Part shown: one piece after another, positions 26,594 through 35,247 of the stretch
Layout of the letters: each line of letters begins with the position of its first letter
How positions within the stretch are numbered: the stretch's first letter is position 1
Origin: Pacificibacter marinus
GTDB taxonomy: Bacteria > Pseudomonadota > Alphaproteobacteria > Rhodobacterales > Rhodobacteraceae
Direction of reading: 5' to 3'
DNA length: 64,000 nucleotides
NCBI RefSeq assembly: GCF_018860505.1
Contig: NZ_JAHKPU010000026.1
Coordinates: 1-64,000 of the forward strand
Translations under genes and position numbers: made by a program
The notes under the pieces: generated by a model
The model's input: the letters and a program-made list of their open reading frames with translations, nothing else
The model's database searches: none
Told to the model about the DNA's origin: nothing

Positions 26594-27604
26594 ATGGACA
26601 ATACTGGGGCGATTCAAAATTTGGCAGACACGGGACGACTGCGGCACTTTCCGCTGTCCCACTCACCATTTTTCGCCTCTCAGGATGTGGATGAAGCCCG
26701 CGCGCGCGTTGCACAGGTCTATTGCGACCACCGACTTGAACCCATGGGCAAAAGTGGTTTCGACGCACGGCACAATCGATTGGCAGGAAGCGATCTATCA
26801 ATCAATGTGATGACGTATTCGGCAAAGACCATGATCAGTCCAGGGGCCCTGAAAGAATTCTATCTATTTCAATACCCTTTGAGCGGCCATGCCTCGATCT
26901 CGAACGGTGCAAACTGCCACGAGATCGGCGGAGGTCGCAGTGGCGTTGTGAATCCAAGCGAAAGCACCTGCATGATTTGGGGTGAAGGCTGTACACAACT
27001 GATGATTCAAGTCCGCCGAGATGCGCTGCAGCGCACAGCACGCAGTTATTTCGGCTTGCCTGACGGGCAAAGCCTAAGGTTCTGCGGCGCAAATGATATG
27101 CGTGCGCAAGAAGGCAAAGCCTTTCTCGGCCTTCTGAAGTACGCGATGAGCGGCGATGGCATGTTGGACACTGGCGGCCTTATGGGGCAGCAATTGGAAA
27201 CAACCTTAATGGTCGGGCTTTTACAGACCCAGCGGCACAACCTTACCGAACAAAGCATTACAACTGGCGCTTTGCCGCGTGCTGTGCGGATGGCCGAAGA
27301 GTATATGAGCGCGCATATTGCAGAGCCGATCACGCTTGGCATTTTGGCACGCGAAACAGGCGTCAGTGAACGCGCGCTTCAGATGGCATTTCGGACTGGG
27401 AGGGGTCGATCACCGATGGCAGTGCTCCGCGATCTGCGCTTGGAACGCTCTTGGCAGGAACTCAGCCACGCCGAGGCCGGCACCAATGTCACCGATGTTG
27501 CGATGCAGCTTGGGTTTTATCACCTCGGGCGATTTTCCGAACATTTCCGTCGTAAATACGGCTGCACTCCAAGCGAAACTCTGCGCAAGGCGGGGCGCTT
27601 GTGA
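26594..27604 (+). CDS. AraC-family activator (XylS/IifR type)
   Basis: 336 aa from the ATG at 26594; a GTG six bases earlier is possible. N-terminal AraC-binding-2 type domain (LKEFYLFQYPLSGHA, NPSESTCMIW), then a C-terminal double HTH: MSAHIAEPITLGILARETGVS near 240 and ATDVAMQLGFYHLGRFSEHFR-like helix near 300, with KYGCTPSETLRK. Regulators of this class activate aromatic catabolic operons. Divergent from the SDR-StyA-reductase operon by about 130 bp, which is its likely target. Confidence 0.88.
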   Translation: MDNTGAIQNLADTGRLRHFPLSHSPFFASQDVDEARARVAQVYCDHRLEPMGKSGFDARHNRLAGSDLSINVMTYSAKTMISPGALKEFYLFQYPLSGHASISNGANCHEIGGGRSGVVNPSESTCMIWGEGCTQLMIQVRRDALQRTARSYFGLPDGQSLRFCGANDMRAQEGKAFLGLLKYAMSGDGMLDTGGLMGQQLETTLMVGLLQTQRHNLTEQSITTGALPRAVRMAEEYMSAHIAEPITLGILARETGVSERALQMAFRTGRGRSPMAVLRDLRLERSWQELSHAEAGTNVTDVAMQLGFYHLGRFSEHFRRKYGCTPSETLRKAGRL

Positions 27605-27634
27605 TCGGCACTTAATCGTCGGTTTTTCACCGCA

Positions 27635-27666
27635 AAAGGGCGGCTGATTAAGTTCAGCCGCCCTTT
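27635..27666. terminator. Bidirectional terminator between araC and TRAP 1
   Basis: Perfect 13-bp stem AAAGGGCGGCTGA (27635-27647) / TCAGCCGCCCTTT (27654-27666) with a 6-nt loop, between convergent genes. Strong on both strands. Confidence 0.8.
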
Positions 27667-27704
27667 ATCTGTCCGCATTCTTCCGTGAAACGCGTCAGCA
27701 TCAC

Positions 27705-28676
27705 TTATTTTGAGAACACCTCACGCAGTTGCGCGCCAACTTCTGGGTTTATGGCCATAATCGGCTTCCAGCCTTCTTCTACTGACATCGCGATAAAGGC
27801 CTCAGCCTCTGTTTCGGGCAACGTCAAGGTGGCAATGCCCTCTTCGGCCTGACGCACGAAATCAGTGGCAGCGAGTTCTACGAAACGCTCAGATTCAGCT
27901 TCGGTTTCAAGCATCTGTGCTTCCAGAAATTCACGTTGTTCTGGCGTCAGCTTTTCCCATGTTTTCTCGCTGAAATATACGCCGGTTTCGACCTGATAGA
28001 ACCCAGGGTCTACGCGGGTCTTTGTTTTCTCTTGCCAACCAAGATCGAACACGCCAGTTGCTGGCCACGCATAGCCATCAATCGTGCCGCGCTCAAGCGC
28101 TGTATAGACTTCTCCGGGTGCGGTCTGCATCGGGTTGATGCCAAGACCTGCAAAAAACGCCTGATAGATGGGAACCGAGCGGATTTTCAGGCCCTTAAAG
28201 TCAATGCTGTCGTGCTCTTCGGACAAATAGATATGATAGGGGATGTTTTCGGTAAGGCGACCCAGCCAATAAATATTAGCCTTTTCTTTATGAATATTAT
28301 TCAGCAGTTCATAGCCGCCATTGGCCCGTAGTTCTGACATCGGTAAATCCGTCAGTGTCATCGCCAACCCCTCGGGCACAAGGTTCGCATGATACACTGC
28401 GGTCGTGTTGGCCATGTCCACTACGCCATTGCGCAGCGCATTGCCGATCTCAAAAGGCGGCATCGCATCAGGCCCGCCTATGACATCAATCTGTACAATC
28501 CCAGCGCCATTTTCATTCACACGATCAGCAAAACGCTGAAAAGGTTCATAAAACACAGTACTGGATTGAAAGGCAGAGATCGCCCTCAAGGTGGTTTCTT
28601 CAGCGTGAGCTGCGCAGGTGAATGCGCTCAGGGCAAAGGCTGATGCGAGCGGAAGCAAGCGAAGTGATAGGGTCAA
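27705..28676 (-). CDS. TRAP transporter periplasmic binding protein 1 (DctP family)
   Basis: 323 aa. Sec signal peptide at 1-25 (LLPLASAFALSAFTCAAHA). Mature protein has the DctP pattern, including GLKIRSVPIYQAFFAGLGINP near 153-173, the segment with the carboxylate-binding Arg, and YTALERGTIDGYAWP near 185-199. It binds an organic acid in the periplasm for the DctQM permease encoded downstream. No motif tells the ligand. The location next to the indole-type module is suggestive only, since a strong terminator separates them. Confidence 0.88.
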   Translation of the reverse strand: MTLSLRLLPLASAFALSAFTCAAHAEETTLRAISAFQSSTVFYEPFQRFADRVNENGAGIVQIDVIGGPDAMPPFEIGNALRNGVVDMANTTAVYHANLVPEGLAMTLTDLPMSELRANGGYELLNNIHKEKANIYWLGRLTENIPYHIYLSEEHDSIDFKGLKIRSVPIYQAFFAGLGINPMQTAPGEVYTALERGTIDGYAWPATGVFDLGWQEKTKTRVDPGFYQVETGVYFSEKTWEKLTPEQREFLEAQMLETEAESERFVELAATDFVRQAEEGIATLTLPETEAEAFIAMSVEEGWKPIMAINPEVGAQLREVFSK

Positions 28677-28730
28677 TGGAAGTCTCCTGTTGGTGGTTTT
28701 TTTATACGCTTATTGTGTGAAAGTGTTGTT

Positions 28731-30044
28731 TTAGCGGATGAGTGACGGCAGGAATGTCGTGAGATCAGGCCAGAAAATCATCAAAATCAGAACGAAAATT
28801 TCGATCGCAATGAACGGAAGCGCCGCCTTGTATATTTGCAAAAGCGGAACAGTTTTGACGGCCCCCTGCATCACCATAAGCAAGATACCAAAAGGCGGTG
28901 TCAGCAACCCCAGCTCGATCACGACAAGCATCATCAATCCAAGCCACACAAGGTCAATTCCTGCGCTTTGAGCCAGCGGAATAAACAGGGGCACAGTGAT
29001 CATCATCATCGAAACCTGATCAATAAAGCAGCCCATCAAAAGCAAGATCAGCAACATCGACAGGATCAATGTCATTGGCGTTGGGTCGACCGCATTCACA
29101 AGCGACAGCATGCCTGATGTTGCCCCAGAAAAGGACAGAATTTGCGAAAACGTCGTGGATGCGACGATGATAAACAGGATCGAGACCGATACCTTTGCGG
29201 TTTCCATCAAGGATTCTCGTAACTTTGGCCATGTTAGGCTGCGGTAACAGAGTGTCGCAACGAACGCGGCCATTGCGCCGAGCGCAGCGGCCTCAGTTGG
29301 CGTCGCAATGCCCGAAAGCATTCCGCCAATGACGGCGACGAAAATACCAAACAGCGGCACCACATCACGAAAGAACGGCACGTAGCGTTCCTTAAATGTG
29401 TAAATCTGCGTCTGGTCTTGACGTGGGGCTGCGCTCGGATTGAACACGCCTAGAAGGATCACGTAAATCAGAAATCCTGCGGCCATAAGAAAGCCAGGAA
29501 CGATGCCGCCGATGAGGAGCTGAGTGATCGAAATACCTGACAATGAGCCAAGCATCACAGCCAAAGTGGAGGGGGGAATCAAAACCGCGATGCCGCCCGT
29601 TGCCATTGCTGGGCCAAGCGCCAGCGTCGGAGAATAGCCGCGTTTCATCATGTCTTGTGACAACGTACTGCCGAGCAACGCCGTGTTTGCGATAGAAGAC
29701 CCCGACAGCGCAGAAAATGCCGTACCGCCAACCACAGTGACGCAAGCCAAACGCGCAGGCAGGCGGTTCAACAGCCGCTCGACAGCCTCAATCGCCTTAA
29801 AGGCCAGCCCACAATGAAACAACAATTCCCCCATCAATATGAACAATGGAATCGGGACGAGAGAGAATGAGCTCACGGAACCTGAGGCATTGCGCACCAG
29901 TTGGTCCAGCCCCGCTGTGCCGCCTAAAAACAGCCAAGCGCCGATAATGTTTGTGCCCAAAAATGCAATTGCGACGGGCAGACCCGTGGCAAAAAGCCCC
30001 GCCAGAACCGCGCCGAGGACCGTCAATGTCAGCCACCAAATCAT
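28731..30044 (-). CDS. TRAP transporter large permease 1 (DctM)
   Basis: 437 aa, about 12 membrane helices, standard for DctM. PIPLFILMGELLF near 63, GGTAFSALSGSSIANTALLG near 111 and PTEAAALGA near 243 are family hallmarks. Inner-membrane sodium-dependent transport subunit. Overlaps the DctQ stop by four bases. Confidence 0.9.
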   Translation of the reverse strand: MIWWLTLTVLGAVLAGLFATGLPVAIAFLGTNIIGAWLFLGGTAGLDQLVRNASGSVSSFSLVPIPLFILMGELLFHCGLAFKAIEAVERLLNRLPARLACVTVVGGTAFSALSGSSIANTALLGSTLSQDMMKRGYSPTLALGPAMATGGIAVLIPPSTLAVMLGSLSGISITQLLIGGIVPGFLMAAGFLIYVILLGVFNPSAAPRQDQTQIYTFKERYVPFFRDVVPLFGIFVAVIGGMLSGIATPTEAAALGAMAAFVATLCYRSLTWPKLRESLMETAKVSVSILFIIVASTTFSQILSFSGATSGMLSLVNAVDPTPMTLILSMLLILLLMGCFIDQVSMMMITVPLFIPLAQSAGIDLVWLGLMMLVVIELGLLTPPFGILLMVMQGAVKTVPLLQIYKAALPFIAIEIFVLILMIFWPDLTTFLPSLIR

Positions 30045-30514
30045 TGTGCATACCCCTTTACTGTCAGGCGAAATATGAACTCAAGGCAGCACATTCCGAG
30101 GCATATCAGTATCGGCAGAAGCAGGTACCATTCAGGAAAAATAAGGTTTTTGAAAACCAATGAGCCAAGCTGCCACGTGTCGAGCGTGACCAAACACGTG
30201 CGCCAGAACAAAAGGCCGGTGATAGCCAGACCAGCAACGTTTGCAACGATGGCCAAGCGGGATGCGTTGGTCGGTGAAAGCAGACGCGGCAGAATATCGA
30301 CCTGCACATGTCCATGCGCATAAAGCAGCCACGGCGCGCCCAAAAACGTGGACAGCATCATGAGATACCCTATGAACTCACTAATCCACGACAGTTGTGC
30401 AAGCGCCAGATTTCGGATCAGGACATCTGCGCATACAACAATAGCGATCCCTGCGAACCCCGCTGCAGACGCGGCACCAAAAATGTGCATCGCCCAATTC
30501 ATAGATTTTTTCAC
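30041..30514 (-). CDS. TRAP transporter small permease 1 (DctQ)
   Basis: About 157 aa with four membrane helices. The longest frame begins with ATG at 30535, but GGAGGG lies inside it, six to nine bases ahead of two GTG codons (30517, 30514), so I prefer a GTG start there. LSWISEFIGYLMMLSTFLGAPW and the GHVQVDIL segment are DctQ traits. First gene of this TRAP order reading leftward: Q, M, P. Confidence 0.8.
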   Translation of the reverse strand: MKKSMNWAMHIFGAASAAGFAGIAIVVCADVLIRNLALAQLSWISEFIGYLMMLSTFLGAPWLLYAHGHVQVDILPRLLSPTNASRLAIVANVAGLAITGLLFWRTCLVTLDTWQLGSLVFKNLIFPEWYLLLPILICLGMCCLEFIFRLTVKGYAQ

Positions 30515-30535
30515 CACCCTCAGCCCTCCAAGCAT

Positions 30536-31138
30536 TTCGCACCATGTTAGTCACGGCAAAATATAATTCAAGCTTAAAGTAAATTTAGGCAAAACTTAAC
30601 AAACGCATGTCGCCAGCGCTCACAACCTTTGCAACACAGGTAGATAAACTAAGTTAAATCAGGTTGAAATGTGGAAGTTTTTTTAAAAACAACACATCAC
30701 AAGCCAACACAATAATATTTAACTATAAACTATATAGGCACTTCATTGGCATTTAAATTTCACACCCCAAAAGACCGACCTGACGTCAAAATCTACACGT
30801 TGCGCGTGAAACGACATGAAGCGAGTAAAAAAGAAGCTCACACTCTAGGCGCAAATACGGTGATCGCTTCTGATTTAAATTACAGCGAATTTTTTGAATG
30901 GGGGGCAATGTTGATGATGGCTGCAAGCAGGACTGCCGTGAGAGGCACACGGCAGGAAGACCAGCAAAAACACCTCAACATATAAACGAACGCAAATGTA
31001 ACAACGCTGCATTCAGTTAAAAAGTTAGCGTATAACTCCAACGGATTGTTGATTGCAGGAGGCGACGAGATGAATACTTGCGTTTGTATAGGGCCCCTGC
31101 CGAGCACACTTCAGCGCTCGACAGGCGTAAACCAACGC
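30536..31138. other. 603-bp intergenic region
   Basis: AT-rich, probably the promoter of the TRAP 1 operon at its left end. A 79-codon plus-strand frame (30746-30985) begins with TTG and has no RBS; I do not regard it as a gene. A 30-codon frame at 31070-31162 has a good RBS (CAGGAGG) but runs into the next gene antisense. Confidence 0.4.
31097..31124 (-). terminator. Hairpin downstream of the orotate operon
   Basis: Imperfect stem CTGCCGAGC (31097-31105) / GCTCGACAG (31116-31124), one mismatch, 10-nt loop, 15 bp after the stop at 31139. No T run, so only a possible terminator or stabiliser. Confidence 0.35.
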
Positions 31139-31456
31139 TCACCGCGTTCGTTGCACGTTTGATGTCACAACTTCAGTCAACACAGACAGGCGTTGCTCGG
31201 CGTTGCCTGTAGATGCGGCCTCAAAGGCTTCAACATCGGCGCGAAAGGCTTCGAAACTTTGCTCAAGGGCCTTGCTGGAAAGGGGTTGGCGTTCGTGTAA
31301 ATCCACGAAGTTTTCCGCACTGGTTGCCAGCACGTAAAAGGCGGCGGCATGTTCGGGTTCTGACACGGCGCGTTCAAAAGCGACTTTGGCCACGGCCGCA
31401 TAGGCGTGAATGCCACGGCCTTTTTCTGTCAACAGATCGAGAAGAAAAGTAAACAT
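31139..31456 (-). CDS. Small hypothetical protein, last gene of the orotate operon
   Basis: 105 aa, predicted mostly alpha-helical and soluble, Ala/Glu rich, no signal peptide or cysteine motif. Good RBS (AAGGAG, six bases from ATG) and only 15 bp after the orotate phosphoribosyltransferase stop, so it is a true operon member. I do not recognise the family. A regulatory or accessory role in the pyrimidine operon is possible by position only. Confidence 0.65.
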   Translation of the reverse strand: MFTFLLDLLTEKGRGIHAYAAVAKVAFERAVSEPEHAAAFYVLATSAENFVDLHERQPLSSKALEQSFEAFRADVEAFEAASTGNAEQRLSVLTEVVTSNVQRTR

Positions 31457-31471
31457 GAGTGTCTCCTTAGG

Positions 31472-32182
31472 TTAAAATGTCAGGCTGCGTGCGCCGCCAT
31501 GATCGGCGGACCAGCCCAAAGGGTCTGTTAGAAACGCAGCGATGGTGTCGCGTTCTTGTTTGGTAAAACGGTTATGAGTAACAGCGACATCCAAAATGTC
31601 GGCCCATGTGCAAAGCGCATGCAGGCGTATGCCCGCACGTTTCATCGCCGCGCCTGTTTCGGCGAAAATATCGTATTGGAACAGCATAAACACATCTTCG
31701 ACGACAAGCCCAGCCGCGCGTAAAGCTTGGCAAAACCGCAACTTAGAAGCCCCGTCCGTGGTCAAATCTTCGACCAGCAACACCCGCTGTCCGGGTTCCC
31801 AAACGCCTTCGATATGCGCTTGCGGGCCAAACCCTTGCGCGCGTTTGCGCACATATTGCATTGGCAATCCGGTTTCAAAAGCGATCCATGCGGCAAAGGG
31901 AATGCCCGCAGTCTCGGCGCCTGCGATGGCGTCAATCTGATCACGGCCAACATTGGCATCGATCACATCCGTCGCAAACCCCATCAGTTTTTCGCGCACT
32001 GCGGGAAAAGAAATCACTTTGCGCACATCGATATAAACCGGACTTGCCACACCTGAAGATAGGATAAAGGGGCGATCCTTGGCCACTTCCACCGCATGCA
32101 TATCAAGCAAAGCAAGCGCTGTGATTTGGGCGATCTGCTGACGGGTCTGCGCGGTGAGTGACATGGATAAAGGCTCCTTCAT
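31472..32182 (-). CDS. pyrE: Orotate phosphoribosyltransferase-like protein
   Basis: Up to 236 aa. The PRPP-binding motif VLLVEDLTTDGAS lies near 134-146; KVISFP and YVRKRAQGFG near 110 match the orotate-binding and flexible-loop regions of PyrE. It converts orotate plus PRPP to OMP. Two starts are possible: ATG 32182 (overlapping the previous stop, RBS GGAGG) and ATG 32164 (RBS AAGGAG). It lies in an operon with an N-carbamoyl hydrolase, dihydroorotate dehydrogenase parts and a TRAP importer rather than with biosynthetic pyr genes, which suggests use of imported orotate. Confidence 0.82.
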   Translation of the reverse strand: MKEPLSMSLTAQTRQQIAQITALALLDMHAVEVAKDRPFILSSGVASPVYIDVRKVISFPAVREKLMGFATDVIDANVGRDQIDAIAGAETAGIPFAAWIAFETGLPMQYVRKRAQGFGPQAHIEGVWEPGQRVLLVEDLTTDGASKLRFCQALRAAGLVVEDVFMLFQYDIFAETGAAMKRAGIRLHALCTWADILDVAVTHNRFTKQERDTIAAFLTDPLGWSADHGGARSLTF

Positions 32183-33456
32183 GATGCAGCCTCCATATAG
32201 GTAGAAAGAATATCAACGCCCACCATAAAATCAGCGATTTCCATCGCCTCATCAGGATTGTGAGACCCGTTGCGGTTGCGCACAAAGATCATGCCCGATG
32301 GCACGCCTGCCTGCGCGAAAACCGCCGCATCATGCCCCCCACCAGAGGCCATTTTGAACGCCTCACCGGTGATGGTCTCCATCGCTTGTGCAAGCCCGTC
32401 AACCAAAGCTGGATCCATCAAGGCTGGCGCAACGGACACTGGCGCACCAAGTTCAAAGGTCACGCCACGGCTGCGCGCGATGTCATCCATCTCGTCAGTT
32501 AAATACTCACGCATCTGACCCAACGTCTCCGCATCTTGGGATCGCACATCAAGGGAAAAACCGATCTCGTCAGGAATACGTGCAATGGCATGACGGCTGG
32601 GGTCAGTGCCCACAACGCCTGAGGTCAGCACAAGGTCTTGCCCCGTGTTCAACAAGTGCTGCCAAGTGCCGTCCAAACGATGCATCAATTCGGCAAAAGC
32701 CAAAACCGGATCATGACGATAGGCGCGCGGCACCGCACCTGAGTGCCCCGCCTGCCCGATACAATGAATGTCACGGTAGCGGAAATTGCCACGAATACCC
32801 GTCACCACGGCGGCGGGCATGTTGCGCTCAACCAAAAGCGGTCCCTGTTCGATGTGCAATTCAAGGTAGGCGTCGATCTGGCTCAGATCACAAATCGGGC
32901 GTTGCGCCGCAATAGGAGAAGTGTCGATACCAAGCCCCTCCAAATGCGCATGCAACGCGCGTCCATCGCCTTTATGTGCTGCGTTGAATTCACCCGCAGG
33001 CAGGCTACCAGTCAACATTTTTGATCCCAAGTAACAAGCCCCAAACCACGCGCTTTCCTCGCCGCGCATGGCCAAAACCTTGACTGCTTTGGTCAACTGG
33101 CGGCGACCACGATGCGCCTCAATGAGCACCAAAAGACCTGCGATCACGCCTGCAAGCCCGTCGTAATTGCCCCCCATAGGCACGCTGTCCACATGACTGC
33201 CAATCACCGTGTAATGCTCTGCGCCCTCATGCTCAGGCAAGCAAAACCACAGGTTCTTACCTGCATCCTCTGAGACGCAAAGCCCCGCATCATGGGCACG
33301 CGTCGCGAGATAGGCAAGCGTTTCACTTTCCTTGGCGGAAAATGCCGGACGGCTCACCCCCGCCGCATCCTGAGACAGGACGCGAATGTCTTCGAACATC
33401 TGCGCGGCCAAGTTCGATGCACTGTCTTTTGAGTGCCCTGTACTGTGATGCATCAT
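32179..33456 (-). CDS. Zn-dependent N-carbamoyl-amino-acid hydrolase / allantoate amidohydrolase family
   Basis: 425 aa, M20-fold amidase. Metal ligands are visible: His88 and Asp90 in GSHVDSVP, Asp99 in NYDG, Glu133-Glu134 in RGEESAWFG, and a late His in GGGHDA near 385. These enzymes cleave the ureido group of N-carbamoyl amino acids, ureidopropionate or allantoate, giving the amine, CO2 and ammonia. In this operon N-carbamoylaspartate or a ureido acid from a reduced pyrimidine is the logical substrate. Overlaps its neighbours by four bases on each side. Confidence 0.85.
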   Translation of the reverse strand: MMHHSTGHSKDSASNLAAQMFEDIRVLSQDAAGVSRPAFSAKESETLAYLATRAHDAGLCVSEDAGKNLWFCLPEHEGAEHYTVIGSHVDSVPMGGNYDGLAGVIAGLLVLIEAHRGRRQLTKAVKVLAMRGEESAWFGACYLGSKMLTGSLPAGEFNAAHKGDGRALHAHLEGLGIDTSPIAAQRPICDLSQIDAYLELHIEQGPLLVERNMPAAVVTGIRGNFRYRDIHCIGQAGHSGAVPRAYRHDPVLAFAELMHRLDGTWQHLLNTGQDLVLTSGVVGTDPSRHAIARIPDEIGFSLDVRSQDAETLGQMREYLTDEMDDIARSRGVTFELGAPVSVAPALMDPALVDGLAQAMETITGEAFKMASGGGHDAAVFAQAGVPSGMIFVRNRNGSHNPDEAMEIADFMVGVDILSTYMEAAS

Positions 33457-34391
33457 TCAAACACCCCTGCGTTCGGGGCCTCAATGGACCCGATGATCTC
33501 ATCAAGGCTTGCCACGCCCTGCTCTTGCATCCAGCTTTCAAGTTCAGTGATTAAGCGCGCCATCGCGGTGGGCGATTGGAATGTGGCGGTGCCGATCTGT
33601 ACCGCAGCAGCCCCCGCTATCAGAAATTCAAGCACATCATCGCGTGTAGAAATCCCACCGCAGCCAATAACAGGAATATCCACCGCATTGGCGCATTGAT
33701 AGGTCATGCGCAGGGCGATGGGTTTGATTGCGGGGCCAGACATGCCCCCCATGACATTGCCAAGGCGCGGGCGGCGGTTTGCGATATCAACTGACATGCC
33801 TAGTACCGTGTTGGCGACCACAAGCGCATCTGCACCTGCCGCCTCTGCCGCGCGAGCCACTTCGGCTGGCTCGCCTGTGTTTGGTGTAAGTTTCGCCCAA
33901 AGCGGCAGATCCGTTTTTGCCCGTAATCGCGTCACAACTTCATGGGTTGTGTCAGGTCGCATGGCAAAAGCATTGCCGTTGGCTTCGATATTTGGACAGG
34001 AAATATTCGCCTCAATCGCGGCCACCCCATCAAGGCTGACCTCTGCACACAGGTGCGCAAATTCATCATAGGAATGCGCCGAAATGGACACGACAAGCGG
34101 CGCTTTGAACCCCGCCCAATAGGGCAACATCTCATCGCGGAAATAGTCGATGCCCTTGGACGGAATGCCGATGGCATTCAACATTCCCGATTGCAGATCA
34201 CACACGCGTGGCGTGGGATTTCCCGCACGGGTGCCGTGCATGATGGTTTTAAGAACATGCGCCCCCAAAACATCAAGATCGAACACATCAGCCAAATCTT
34301 CGGAAAAGGTGCCAGAGGCCGGCATAATTGGATTGTCGAGCGTGAGCGCACCAACACGGACTCTCAAATCGGCGTTTTGCATATCTTTCAT
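33453..34391 (-). CDS. Dihydroorotate dehydrogenase catalytic subunit, class 1-like (PyrD)
   Basis: 312 aa from the ATG at 34391, which overlaps the PyrK-like stop; the upstream extension is not credible. FMN barrel: NPIMPASGTFS near 20-30, ANISCPNIEANG with Cys132 in the catalytic position (Cys marks class 1 enzymes), VIGCGGISTRDDV near 233 and AAAVQIGTATF near 254. Class 1B enzymes pair with a PyrK flavoprotein and can use NAD. Reductive use (orotate to dihydroorotate) is known in orotate-fermenting clostridia. Direction here is open, but the co-operonic TRAP importer and carbamoylase favour catabolism. Confidence 0.85.
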   Translation of the reverse strand: MKDMQNADLRVRVGALTLDNPIMPASGTFSEDLADVFDLDVLGAHVLKTIMHGTRAGNPTPRVCDLQSGMLNAIGIPSKGIDYFRDEMLPYWAGFKAPLVVSISAHSYDEFAHLCAEVSLDGVAAIEANISCPNIEANGNAFAMRPDTTHEVVTRLRAKTDLPLWAKLTPNTGEPAEVARAAEAAGADALVVANTVLGMSVDIANRRPRLGNVMGGMSGPAIKPIALRMTYQCANAVDIPVIGCGGISTRDDVLEFLIAGAAAVQIGTATFQSPTAMARLITELESWMQEQGVASLDEIIGSIEAPNAGVFE

Positions 34392-35233
34392 CACATGGCC
34401 TCCGAAATAGGGAACACCGGCCCTTCGCGACAGACACGGCGTTGAATGATCCGATCCCCGACCCGAAAACTGCGCACACAGGCCTGACACATGCCAAGGC
34501 CACAGGCCATTTGCTGCTCCATGGCAATCTCACCGGAAATGTCGTGATGCGCGCCAAGCTCTTGCAGCAAGCGCAAAAGCCGCGATGACCCACAGGTGTA
34601 AAACGCATCCACTTGGCCGGCCTCAATCCGCGCTTTGATCAACGGACGCAAAGCCTCTGGCGTGGAACTTCCGTCTTGGTCATGCACCACAATAACTTCG
34701 GCGCCGTAGCTTTCGAACAAGTCCACAGACATCGCCAATTCAGGACGACGCGCCGAACATATCGCGGTCATTTTGCGACCTTTCTCTTGGGCCATACGCG
34801 CCAAGGGAGCGAGGGTCGCAAGCCCCACGCCACGCGCCACCAACATCAGATTTTGCCAGTCGTCGGGCATTGAAAACCCCTGCCCCAACGGTCCAAGAAC
34901 GTTGAACGCATCGCCCCGATCAAGCGTGGCAAGGCCGCGCGTGCCAGCGCCGGTCACTTTGTAAAGAAACTCCAAACGGCCCGCTGCTTTGTCATAGCCA
35001 TAGATGCTCATCGGGCGACGCAGAAACGGTTGCTCGCCCAATGGAGCAGGACACAAAAGTTGAAAAAACTGGCCTGGCTGGCAATCGAGGATCTCTGCAG
35101 GAGCCTCCAAAGTCAGCAAACGATATTCGCCATTCACAGGCGTATTCGAGACCACGCGACATGTGGCTTCGCAACAGCGTGGCCGCAGCCCCTGCGGTAC
35201 AGGGACAGTCATAACAGTTGGGAGATGAGTCAT
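34391..35233 (-). CDS. Dihydroorotate dehydrogenase electron-transfer subunit, PyrK-like
   Basis: 280 aa from the ATG at 35233 (upstream frame overlaps the TRAP gene). Ferredoxin-reductase fold: flavin motif LRRPMSI near 71-77, GAGTRGLA near 96-103, and a C-terminal [2Fe-2S] site with Cys244, Cys249, Cys252 and Cys268. It moves electrons between NAD(H) and the catalytic PyrD partner through FAD and the cluster. The glycine-rich NAD site (ARGVGLATLAP) lacks one of the usual glycines. Co-translated with the next gene. Confidence 0.85.
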   Translation of the reverse strand: MTHLPTVMTVPVPQGLRPRCCEATCRVVSNTPVNGEYRLLTLEAPAEILDCQPGQFFQLLCPAPLGEQPFLRRPMSIYGYDKAAGRLEFLYKVTGAGTRGLATLDRGDAFNVLGPLGQGFSMPDDWQNLMLVARGVGLATLAPLARMAQEKGRKMTAICSARRPELAMSVDLFESYGAEVIVVHDQDGSSTPEALRPLIKARIEAGQVDAFYTCGSSRLLRLLQELGAHHDISGEIAMEQQMACGLGMCQACVRSFRVGDRIIQRRVCREGPVFPISEAM

Positions 35234-35247
35234 AAGTCTGCCTTCGA

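Noticed and set aside
30746-30985. 79-codon frame
   Set aside because: TTG start, no RBS, no recognisable motif in an AT-rich spacer.
31070-31162. 30-codon frame with good RBS
   Set aside because: Overlaps the 3' end of the antisense 105-aa gene and a hairpin; low-complexity product. Could be a leader peptide but not supportable.
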